Notes under the pieces: model-generated
What the model was told of the DNA's origin: nothing
What the model saw: only the letters and a program-made list of their open reading frames with translations
Databases searched by the model: none
From: Bacteroidales bacterium
GTDB lineage: Bacteria > Bacteroidota > Bacteroidia > Bacteroidales > UBA932
Direction: 5' to 3'
DNA length: 57,940 bases
Assembly: GCA_017443845.1 (NCBI GenBank)
Contig: JAFSXX010000052.1
Location: 1-57,940, forward strand
In this document: positions 24,516-31,651 of the stretch, piece by piece
Layout: each line of letters begins with the position of its first letter
Numbering within the stretch: position 1 is the stretch's first letter
Program-made: the position numbers and the translations under genes

Positions 24516-25733
24516 CTAGTTCTTCGCCGTCTTTCCGGCAAGGAGGGCGGTGAGGTAGCCGATGAGGCCGACGCCTGCGACGATGAGCAGGATGTCGAGG
24601 AATTTGACAACAACGGGATATGCGTCAACAACGAAATTGCCCGGCATCTTGACGAAGCCGAAGCGCTGCTGGAGGAAGCAGACCAGCAGGCCGACTGCGA
24701 GTCCGATGATGATACCCAGGAACGAAATCATCAGACTCTCTTTGAGGAAAATCCGGTTTATGAAACTCTTTTCGGCTCCCATCGCCTCAAGGATGGCCAT
24801 ATCGTCCTGCTTTTCGATACGCAGCATCGAGAGTGAACCGAGGATATTGAACGAGATGATGATCATCACAAAGAGCAGGATCAGATAGATGGCGATCTTC
24901 TCGTATGAGAGCATCTTGTAGAGCATCTCGTTCTGCTGGCGCCGGTTCTTTACCGTAAAGCCGTCGCCGGCAATGCCCGCTATGCGTTTCTGCAATGCCT
25001 GCGAGACCACGCCGTTCTCTCCGATATGGGTACTGTCGGCATAAATCTCCAGGGCCGAGACCTGATCATCGTACTCCAGCAGGGTGCGGAGCGATTCTAG
25101 CGGGACGAATACATATTTCTTGTCGAAGCCCTGCTCCAGCGAGAGCACACCCGACGGGTGGAGCTTCACCATATGCAGCGAGGCCATCGGATCGAGCAGC
25201 GACACCTCCTCGCTGCGGGAGGGGAAATAGACCTCCAGGGGAGTCAGGAAAGAGGTCCGCAGCCCGAGTTCCAGGGCAAGGGTACGGCCGATGACGGCCT
25301 CCCTGAGATTATTGTATTCCAGCTCGAACTCCCCTTCGACCAGGAACTCCTTCAGACCCGTCACTTCGGGGTATTGGGAGTCCACCCCTTTTGCCGTCGC
25401 CACGGCGTTGCGGTCGCCGTATTTGAGATAGACATTCTCCTCGATGACTCCGCAGACGGTGCGCACTCCCTCCTCAGCGCGAAGTTCCCCGAGGAACTCT
25501 TGGGAAGGAGAAAAGACCTTCCCGGCGGCAGGAGCCACGAGAAGGTCTGGAGTATAACTGTTGTTGAACGAACGGACGATGCCGTCGAATCCGTTGTAGA
25601 TGGAGAGTATTATGACCAGGGCCGCACAGCCTATGGCTATTCCCGCCGCCGAGATTCCCGAAATGATGTTGATGACATTATGGGACTTCTTGGCGAAAAG
25701 GTAGCGTCCGGCTATGAATCCCGAGAGGTCCAT
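24516..25733 (-). CDS. LolC/LolE-type lipoprotein-release ABC permease
   Basis: 405 residues. N-terminal FIAGRYLFAKKSHNVINIIS and four membrane segments (about 20-40, 275-300, 320-345, 370-395) around a large periplasmic loop give the FtsX/LolCE permease layout. In the Lol system it extracts lipoproteins from the inner membrane with the ATPase LolD, which is not in this window. It sits 2 bases after rbfA. Downstream genes encode lipoproteins, but that need not mean a dedicated role. Confidence 0.87.
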   Translation of the reverse strand: MDLSGFIAGRYLFAKKSHNVINIISGISAAGIAIGCAALVIILSIYNGFDGIVRSFNNSYTPDLLVAPAAGKVFSPSQEFLGELRAEEGVRTVCGVIEENVYLKYGDRNAVATAKGVDSQYPEVTGLKEFLVEGEFELEYNNLREAVIGRTLALELGLRTSFLTPLEVYFPSRSEEVSLLDPMASLHMVKLHPSGVLSLEQGFDKKYVFVPLESLRTLLEYDDQVSALEIYADSTHIGENGVVSQALQKRIAGIAGDGFTVKNRRQQNEMLYKMLSYEKIAIYLILLFVMIIISFNILGSLSMLRIEKQDDMAILEAMGAEKSFINRIFLKESLMISFLGIIIGLAVGLLVCFLQQRFGFVKMPGNFVVDAYPVVVKFLDILLIVAGVGLIGYLTALLAGKTAKN

Positions 25734-25735
25734 CG

Positions 25736-26086
25736 CTACTTCTTGAGCAGTTCGTCAATATGCTCCACGTAGTCGAGCGAGTCGTCGAGATAGAAAGCGA
25801 GTTCCGGCACGATGCGCAGCTGTTTGCCCACCTGATGGCCGAGTTCGCCGCGCAGCTTGCGGTTGTTTTCCTCAAGGATTTCCATAACCTTTTCAGTCTT
25901 GGAAGAGGGGAAAATGCTGACATAAACCTTGGCGAGGGAGAGGTCCGGGCTCATCTTGACGCCGCTCACAGTGACCATCGCGCCGTCGAAGGCGGCCATT
26001 CCGCGGCCGCGGATAATCTCGGCCAGATCCCTCTGGATCTCACGCGCCACCTTGAGCTGGCGCGTATTTTCGGTACTCTCTGCCAT
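25736..26086 (-). CDS. rbfA: 30S ribosome-binding factor A
   Basis: 116 residues from the ATG at 26086; the open frame extends upstream inside tyrS but homology begins at MAEST. The KH-like fold is recognisable: VAREIQRDLAEII, VTVSGVKMSPDLSLAKVYVS, and LRIVPELAFYLDDSLDYVEHID. RbfA matures the 5' end of 16S rRNA on the 30S particle. It lies 2 bases after tyrS and 2 before the permease: a tight operon. Confidence 0.95.
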   Translation of the reverse strand: MAESTENTRQLKVAREIQRDLAEIIRGRGMAAFDGAMVTVSGVKMSPDLSLAKVYVSIFPSSKTEKVMEILEENNRKLRGELGHQVGKQLRIVPELAFYLDDSLDYVEHIDELLKK

Positions 26087-26088
26087 AA

Positions 26089-27378
26089 CTATTCGAAGTT
26101 GAGGATGTAATAATTCTTTTTGCCCTTCTGGATAAGGATATATTTGCCGTCGAGCAGCATTTCGCCTGAGAGCTTCAGGGCCGCGTCGGAGACCTTCTCC
26201 TTGTTGATGGAGACTCCGCCGCCCTGGATCATCTTGCGGCATTCACCCTTGGAGGGGAAAACGTCGGTGGTCACCGCCAGGGTCTCGATGATGTCGCAGG
26301 GGAAGAGTTCCTTGGAGAGCCTGTACTGGGGCACGCCGTCGAATACGGAGAGGAAAGTCCTCTCGTCGAGGCTCTTCAGATCGTCCGCCGTAGCCTTGCC
26401 GAAGAGGATCTGGGAAGCCTTGAGCGCCTTGTCATACTCATCCTGGCCGTGTACCATTATGGTAATCTCCTTGGCCAGAAGCTTCTGCAGCTCGCGGCGG
26501 CCGGGATCCTCGCGGTGCGCTGCGATGGCCGTCTCGATGGTGTCGCGGTCGAGCATCGTGAAGATCTTGATGTAGCGCTCCGCATCCTCGTCGCTGACAT
26601 TGAGCCAGAACTGGTAGAATTCATAGGGCGAGGTGCGCTCCGCGTCGAGCCAGATATTGCCCTTTTCGGTCTTGCCGAACTTGGTGCCGTCGGCCTTGCG
26701 GATGAGGGGGCAGGTGAGGGCGAAGGCCTCGCCGCCGTCCATTCGGCGGATAAGCTCGCTGCCGGTGGTGATATTGCCCCACTGGTCGCTTCCGCCCAGC
26801 TGCAGGACGCATCCCTTGTTCTTCCAGAGCCAGTAGAAGTCGTAGCCCTGCATCAGCTGGTAGCTGAATTCGGTGAAGGACATACCCTCGCTGGAGTCGC
26901 GGCTGAGGCGCTTCTTGACCGAATCCTTGGCCATCATATAGTTGACGGTGATATGCTTTCCGATGTCGCGTATGAAGTTGATGAAACTGTAATCCTTCAT
27001 CCAGTCGTAGTTGTTCACGAGCTCTGCCTTGTTGGGGGCGTCCGAGTCGAAGTCGAGGAAGCGGCCCAGCTGCGCCTTGATGCAGGCCACGTTGTGGTTA
27101 AGGGTCTCCTCGTCGAGCAGGTTGCGTTCGGCCGACTTCATAGAAGGGTCGCCGATCATTCCCGTAGCGCCTCCCACGAGGGCGATGGGTTTGTGTCCGC
27201 AATTCTGGAAATGTTTAAGTATCATCACGCTCACCAGGTGTCCGATATGCAGCGAGTCGGCCGTAGGGTCGATGCCTACATAGGCGGCCTTGGGGCCTTC
27301 CATAAGTTTCTCTTCGGTTCCGGGCATAATGTCCTGGATCATTCCTCTCCACCTGAGTTCTTCTACAAAATTCTTCAT
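26089..27378 (-). CDS. tyrS: Tyrosyl-tRNA synthetase
   Basis: 429 residues, class I synthetase. ATP-site motifs: HIGH in [11 protein letters not shown] and KFGKTEKGN in the KMSKS position, the usual TyrS variant. Tyrosine-pocket residues appear in YVGIDPTA and [10 protein letters not shown]. An S4-like tRNA-binding domain closes the protein ([19 protein letters not shown]). First gene of the tyrS-rbfA-permease run. No T-box is possible in the 46-base upstream gap. Confidence 0.97.
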   Translation of the reverse strand: MKNFVEELRWRGMIQDIMPGTEEKLMEGPKAAYVGIDPTADSLHIGHLVSVMILKHFQNCGHKPIALVGGATGMIGDPSMKSAERNLLDEETLNHNVACIKAQLGRFLDFDSDAPNKAELVNNYDWMKDYSFINFIRDIGKHITVNYMMAKDSVKKRLSRDSSEGMSFTEFSYQLMQGYDFYWLWKNKGCVLQLGGSDQWGNITTGSELIRRMDGGEAFALTCPLIRKADGTKFGKTEKGNIWLDAERTSPYEFYQFWLNVSDEDAERYIKIFTMLDRDTIETAIAAHREDPGRRELQKLLAKEITIMVHGQDEYDKALKASQILFGKATADDLKSLDERTFLSVFDGVPQYRLSKELFPCDIIETLAVTTDVFPSKGECRKMIQGGGVSINKEKVSDAALKLSGEMLLDGKYILIQKGKKNYYILNFE

Positions 27379-27424
27379 CGGTATATATGTTCTTTTTTAC
27401 TTTACAATGGTTGTTCTATGGTTT

Positions 27425-28069
27425 TCAGTCGGCATTCACGACCCACACCATGGCGTGGTTGTCGAATACCATATATTCGAGCTCGAACTCGACTTCGCTT
27501 CCGTCCTTGTGGAAGAAGGTGGCCTCCAGTTCGCCCTCGTCGTGGGGATTGAAGCGCTCAATCTCGATCTGCTCAGCAAAATCCACACCGCTGAGCGACA
27601 TCCTCTTGTAGATTGCCTCCTTGGCGCACCAGTAGATTGCCAGCTGGAGGGTGCGGTTCTTGTCGGAGAGGTCCTCGATCTCATCCTCCGAAAGCGCTTT
27701 CTTCTCCACTGCGGAGAAGTCGCGGTCGAGCGATTCGATGTCGATTCCCTGGTCCTCGTCGGGATGCAGGATGATGGCCACGAACTCCTTTGTGTGCGAG
27801 ATGCTTATCTCCGTGGCGAGGTTCTGGAGGTAGGGACGGCCGTTGTCGTGGTGGCCGAGATAGACCTTCTCGTCGTCGAAGATGGTATTCAGCAGGGCGC
27901 GGGTAGCCAGGCGCTCCTTGCGGCGCGACTCGCTGGGGATGAATGTGAGTTCCTCGAGCTCGTCATCGGGAATCTGGTTGTTTTCCCGCAGTTCCTGTTC
28001 GGATTCCGTGATGTGCCACACATAAATCGTGGCGTCGTTGTCAAGTTCTTTTTTAAGGTATAGTGCCAT
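27425..28069 (-). CDS. 4'-phosphopantetheinyl transferase (Sfp/AcpT type)
   Basis: 214 residues. It transfers phosphopantetheine from CoA to a serine of acyl-carrier proteins. Mg/CoA site: GIDIESLDR and, 40 residues on, WCAKEAIYKR, the two hallmark motifs. The preceding EISISHTKEFVAI also fits. The fabH-fabF-fabZ genes are 1 kb upstream on the same strand, with tRNA-Gln and repeats between, so a shared operon is unlikely but a functional link is natural. Confidence 0.92.
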   Translation of the reverse strand: MALYLKKELDNDATIYVWHITESEQELRENNQIPDDELEELTFIPSESRRKERLATRALLNTIFDDEKVYLGHHDNGRPYLQNLATEISISHTKEFVAIILHPDEDQGIDIESLDRDFSAVEKKALSEDEIEDLSDKNRTLQLAIYWCAKEAIYKRMSLSGVDFAEQIEIERFNPHDEGELEATFFHKDGSEVEFELEYMVFDNHAMVWVVNAD

Positions 28070-28241
28070 AAAATATTAAATAAAGCCTTTCCGCGCGGCC
28101 TTCGGTGAGGCTGCGCAGAAGCTGAATTCTGTCGTATGGGATGAAGCGCACCGTGACGGCAAAGGATCATCGCTGCTCCCTTGCTGACGTATGAAATTGT
28201 GACTCGGAGGTTCCAAAACAGTGCGTTTATTGGTTATCTTG

Positions 28242-28312
28242 TTGAGATACCAGGATTCGAACCTGGACTGGGAGAACCAAAATCTCTAGTGCTGCCATTA
28301 CACCATATCTCA
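28242..28312 (-). tRNA. tRNA-Gln(UUG)
   Basis: 71 bases. Acceptor TGAGATA pairs perfectly with TATCTCA; the anticodon loop TTTTGGT gives TTG; T-arm AGGTTCGAATCCT; discriminator A. No encoded CCA. Confidence 0.95.
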
Positions 28313-28320
28313 GTATTACT

Positions 28321-28407
28321 GGGGCGCTGCCCCAAACCCTCGTTCGCTGCAATGCTCCACCGGAGCATTGCTACTCCGCTCACGAGCTCCGGCCTTGCTA
28401 TCGCACA
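28321..28407 (-). repeat. 87-bp dispersed palindromic repeat, copy B
   Basis: Reverse-complement copy of 10264-10350 with one visible difference. Weaker similarity continues right to about 28475 (GCTAGCG, CAGGCGC, CTTAGGG). Here it sits 8 bases from the 5' end of tRNA-Gln, between the tRNA and its candidate promoter, so it would be transcribed in the tRNA leader. Confidence 0.85.
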
Positions 28408-28490
28408 ACCTCTCCCTGCCCGGCCTTCGCTAGCGCCTGCAGGCGCATTGTTGCGACAAAGCCCATCCTTAGGGAGTTAACTCCAACTTG

Positions 28491-28498
28491 CAAAGATA
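28491..28498 (-). promoter_or_regulatory. Candidate -7 box upstream of tRNA-Gln
   Basis: TATCTTTG on the minus strand, 179 bases before tRNA-Gln. The -33 region is poor. If used, the transcript would begin with the 87-bp repeat. Confidence 0.4.
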
Positions 28499-28538
28499 CA
28501 AACTTTCGGGATTATTTCGATAGTTGTTGAAAACGAAT

Positions 28539-28683
28539 AGCATTCTCCCTTTTATAAGGAGCACATTGCGGACAAGGGAGGATTCGCTTTGCAGCAGACA
28601 AGTTATCCGCGCAGCGGATGACGCAGGATGCGAAACGCTACATCCTCCCGGGACGCAGTGTGCTCCGCAAAAGGGAGAATGCT
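28539..28683. repeat. 145-bp imperfect palindrome (MITE-like or structured RNA)
   Basis: Terminal arms AGCATTCTCCCTTTT and its exact complement (28539-28553 with 28669-28683). Inside, GGAGCACATTGCG pairs with CGCAGTGTGCTCC (one mismatch), then GGGAGGAT with ATCCTCCC, and a small hairpin TCCGC/GCGGA sits at the tip. The whole intergenic unit can fold into one long stem. No coding potential that I trust, and no second copy in the window. Confidence 0.7.
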
Positions 28684-28728
28684 TAGAAGGCTGTGGAGGC
28701 GAAGTCTCTGAGGCTTAATGAGATTATA

Positions 28729-28762
28729 AAAACAACCCTAGCGTTTTCGCCAGGGTTGTTTT
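28729..28762 (-). terminator. Terminator of the fab operon
   Basis: 11-bp stem AAAACAACCCT with AGGGTTGTTTT, extended by GCG/CGC, followed on the minus strand by a T-run. It lies 112 bases past the fabZ stop. Confidence 0.85.
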
Positions 28763-28873
28763 CAGCATCTCGCTGATAATTAGTGTTTTAGTCTCCACGC
28801 TCTATCTTTGACGATGCCGCCGCACATCCTCCACGGTCGGCGGTCTTCTGAATGGTTTTGCTGTCTGTTCAGA
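28763..28873. other. Gene-free spacer after fabZ
   Basis: Between terminator and fabZ stop. It holds a TATCTTTG at 28803-28810 on the plus strand but no gene follows in that direction; I see nothing else. With the features above it completes the gene-free stretch 28313-28873. Confidence 0.5.
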
Positions 28874-29299
28874 TTACAGATCCTTATTGGGAATCAAAGC
28901 GAAAGTCAAAGTTCCGCGGCAACAGAGCTTGCCGCCAACCTCGAGCTTGGCAGTACACCTGATGAGGTTGGCCTTCTTCTCCTCGACACGGCAGGTAATC
29001 TCGCAAAGGTCTCCCGGACGGACGGTATTCTTGAACTTGACATCATCGATGCCGCGATAAACGGCCAGATTCTCCACCAGGGCGTCGAGCATCGTGATGG
29101 TACAGCTCTGCGCCATAATCTCGCAGAGGATTACACCCGGAACCATAGGATTGCCGGGGAAGTGGCCGCGGCAGAAAAACTCATCGTCGCGGATCCTGTA
29201 TTTACCGTGTCCTGTGCCGTCGGGATCCATCGTGACCTCATCGACGAGCAACATGGGCTCCCTGTGCGGGATATGTTCCTGAATTTCTTCTCTTGTCAT
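28874..29299 (-). CDS. fabZ: 3-hydroxyacyl-ACP dehydratase, FabZ type
   Basis: 141 residues, single hot-dog fold. Catalytic His46 in GHFPGNPMVPGV and Glu60 in ILCEIMAQS, plus the N-terminal PHREPMLLVD. It dehydrates 3-hydroxyacyl-ACP in fatty-acid elongation. Last gene of the fabH-fabF-fabZ run, 22 bases after fabF. It is smaller than the LpxC-FabZ fusion common in Bacteroidota, so it is probably a second, separate dehydratase. Confidence 0.92.
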   Translation of the reverse strand: MTREEIQEHIPHREPMLLVDEVTMDPDGTGHGKYRIRDDEFFCRGHFPGNPMVPGVILCEIMAQSCTITMLDALVENLAVYRGIDDVKFKNTVRPGDLCEITCRVEEKKANLIRCTAKLEVGGKLCCRGTLTFALIPNKDL

Positions 29300-29321
29300 C
29301 TTAAAAAAGTTTCACAAAAGT

Positions 29322-30581
29322 TTACTGCCTGTATTTGCGGAAAGCCAGGCAAGCGTTGTGTCCGCCGAATCCCAGAGAATCTGAAAGACCAAGGGTGATA
29401 TCGCACTTGAGGGCCTTGTTGGGGGTATAATCGAGATCGCACTCAGGATCGGGGCAGTCGAGATTGATGGTAGGAGGGATAATGCCTTCCTTGAGGGCCA
29501 TAACCGTAGCGATAGCCTCTGCCGCACCGGCAGCGCCGAGCATATGTCCGGTCATCGACTTGGTGGAACTGATGTGCGCCTTGTATGCGAAATCGCCGAG
29601 GGCGAGCTTGTATGCCAAGGTCTCAGCCGCATCGTTGAGATGGGTACCGGTACCGTGGGCGTTGATATAGAGCGTATCCTTGCTGCTGTCGAAACCGGCC
29701 TCCTCGAGGGCAAGGGTCAGGGCGCGGGACTGCGTGCTGCCGTCCGGCCTGGGGGCGGTGGAGTGATGCGCGTCGCAAGTGTTGCCGTATCCGACCATCT
29801 CACCGTAGATGGTGGCTCCGCGCTCAAGGGCGTGGTCGAGCGACTCGAGAATCAGGATGGCTGCGCCGTCGCCCATGACGAAACCCTGGCGGTTGAGATT
29901 GAAGGGCAGGGAAGCGTGCTTCGGGTCCTCCGCGCGGGAAAGCGCCCTGGCATTGTTGAATCCGGCGATACCGATGGGAATCGATGCGAATTCGGTACCT
30001 CCGGCGATGATGGCGTCGGCATATCCGTGACGGATCGCGCGGAACGCCTCACCGAGGCTGTGCGAAGAGGTCGCGCAGGCGGTGACGATATCGAGGCAGG
30101 GGCCTTTGGCCTGATGGCGGATAGCCACGTGACCGGCCGCGATGTTGGAGATCATCGTGGGGATGAAGTTAGGCGAAATCCACCTTCCGGTGGGATCCTG
30201 CACCATCTTTTCGGTTTCGCGGTACATTGTCTGGAATCCTCCGATGCCGGAGCCGATATAGACGCCCAGGCGGAAGGGATCGATGTTCTGTCCCTTACCT
30301 TCGGTAACGAGGCCGGAGGCTGCCATAGCCTGGTTGGCTGCCGCTACGGCGTAGAGGGTGAAGTTGTCCTGCTTGCGGGCGAAAGGCTTGTCGATTCCGA
30401 AAGCCTCGGGGTCGAAATCCTTGACGCGTCCGGCGAACTTGACCGGCATATCCTTGAGTTCTTCGACGAAATCAATGCCGCAGACGCCGTCTGAAAGGTT
30501 TTTCCAATAAGTGTTGAGGTCGTTTCCCACGGAGGAAATAATACCCATTCCCGTGACGACTACTCGTTTGCAAGAATCCAT
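29322..30581 (-). CDS. fabF: 3-oxoacyl-ACP synthase II
   Basis: 419 residues from the ATG at 30581 (MDSCKRVVVTGMG); the frame runs 13 codons further up but family homology starts here. Condensing enzyme with catalytic Cys in DIVTACATSSHS, His in INAHGTGTHLND and the second His in STKSMTGHMLGAAGA. Elongates acyl-ACP with malonyl-ACP. It lies 28 bases after fabH. No acpP is adjacent. Confidence 0.94.
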   Translation of the reverse strand: MDSCKRVVVTGMGIISSVGNDLNTYWKNLSDGVCGIDFVEELKDMPVKFAGRVKDFDPEAFGIDKPFARKQDNFTLYAVAAANQAMAASGLVTEGKGQNIDPFRLGVYIGSGIGGFQTMYRETEKMVQDPTGRWISPNFIPTMISNIAAGHVAIRHQAKGPCLDIVTACATSSHSLGEAFRAIRHGYADAIIAGGTEFASIPIGIAGFNNARALSRAEDPKHASLPFNLNRQGFVMGDGAAILILESLDHALERGATIYGEMVGYGNTCDAHHSTAPRPDGSTQSRALTLALEEAGFDSSKDTLYINAHGTGTHLNDAAETLAYKLALGDFAYKAHISSTKSMTGHMLGAAGAAEAIATVMALKEGIIPPTINLDCPDPECDLDYTPNKALKCDITLGLSDSLGFGGHNACLAFRKYRQ

Positions 30582-30609
30582 ATATAAAGATGTTTGTTTC
30601 AAAATAATA

Positions 30610-31560
30610 CTACCATTCAATGAGGGCTACGGCCGACATAAGGCCGGCTCCGAAGGCGCTGAAGACAATCTTGTCGCCCTTCTTGAACATTCCCTTGCGG
30701 TTGCACTCGTCGAGGAGGATAGGGCAGGAAGCCGAAGAGGAGTTGCCGTGGTCCTCGATATTGGTGGGGAACTTTTCGATGGGGACGCCGAGGCTCTGGC
30801 GGATACCTTCTATGATGCGCATATTGGCCTGGTGAATGAGGAAATAATCGATGTCTTCGGGTTTGAGCCCGCGACGGCTGAGGATATCGTTGATGTCGCG
30901 CACGGAAGTGGTGACGGCGAACTTGAAAACCTCCCTTCCCTTCATCTGCATCGGGACGTTCACCTCTTTCTTCCTGGTCACGAACGGGGAGGGCTCCAGC
31001 AGGCGGTATTCCCATATCTTTTCCACATCGGGCTGGGAATAGAGCTTGGATTCCTTGAAGTTGTCGCCTTCGGTGAATACGGCTGCTCCTGCGCCGTCGC
31101 CGAAAAGCACGCAGGTCGAACGGTCGTTCCAGGCGACCATCCTGGTAGGCTCCTCGGCGCAGACGATCATCACGTTCTTGACCTTTCCGGCCTTGTAGTA
31201 GCTGTCGGCGATATCCATCGCATAGATGAAGCCAGGGCAGGCGCAGTTGATGTCGATGCAGGGGCAGGTGACTCCTATGCCCTGGGCGATAACGCTGCTG
31301 AGGCTCGGGGTGGCATATTCGTTGACGACATTCGAGCAGATCAGCAGATCGAGGTCTCCGGGCTTGAGTCCGGAATTCTCCAGAGCCTTGAGGCAGGCGT
31401 CACGGCCCAGGTCTTCGAGTCTCTCGTCCGAGATGACGTGCCTCGACCTGATTCCGGTGCGGGGATAGATCCACTCCTCGGATGTGTCAAGAAAAGTAGA
31501 GAGCATATTGTTGTCAATAACCCTGTGAGGTATTGAACTTCCGGTTCCTATGATTTTCAT
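30610..31560 (-). CDS. fabH: 3-oxoacyl-ACP synthase III
   Basis: 316 residues. Starts fatty-acid synthesis by condensing an acyl-CoA with malonyl-ACP. Triad: Cys in DINCACPGF, His in FLIHQANMRI and Asn in DHGNSSSASCP. N-terminal TSEEWIYPRTGIRSRH is typical. First gene of a three-gene operon; a -7 box lies 24 bases upstream. Confidence 0.95.
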   Translation of the reverse strand: MKIIGTGSSIPHRVIDNNMLSTFLDTSEEWIYPRTGIRSRHVISDERLEDLGRDACLKALENSGLKPGDLDLLICSNVVNEYATPSLSSVIAQGIGVTCPCIDINCACPGFIYAMDIADSYYKAGKVKNVMIVCAEEPTRMVAWNDRSTCVLFGDGAGAAVFTEGDNFKESKLYSQPDVEKIWEYRLLEPSPFVTRKKEVNVPMQMKGREVFKFAVTTSVRDINDILSRRGLKPEDIDYFLIHQANMRIIEGIRQSLGVPIEKFPTNIEDHGNSSSASCPILLDECNRKGMFKKGDKIVFSAFGAGLMSAVALIEW

Positions 31561-31583
31561 TTTTTTGGTCAGGTTTAGGGGGG

Positions 31584-31591
31584 CAAATGTA
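31584..31591 (-). promoter_or_regulatory. -7 box of fabH-fabF-fabZ
   Basis: TACATTTG on the minus strand, 24 bases before the fabH ATG, the spacing seen at other promoters here. No convincing -33 box. Confidence 0.5.
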
Positions 31592-31651
31592 GCGATATTT
31601 TTGGAAATGGGGCTTTTTTGGGGCGAAAGGCGGCACTCTGTGGCAAGTTGA

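Noticed and set aside
26089..27378. TyrS lacking a literal KMSKS
   Set aside because: KFGKT is the normal form in this TyrS subfamily, so not an anomaly.
28524..28718. Small open frame in the 145-bp palindrome
   Set aside because: Its length follows from the inverted repeat; no start signal or recognisable product.
28803..28810. TATCTTTG on the plus strand
   Set aside because: No gene follows on that strand and there is no -33 box; at most an antisense start opposite fabZ.
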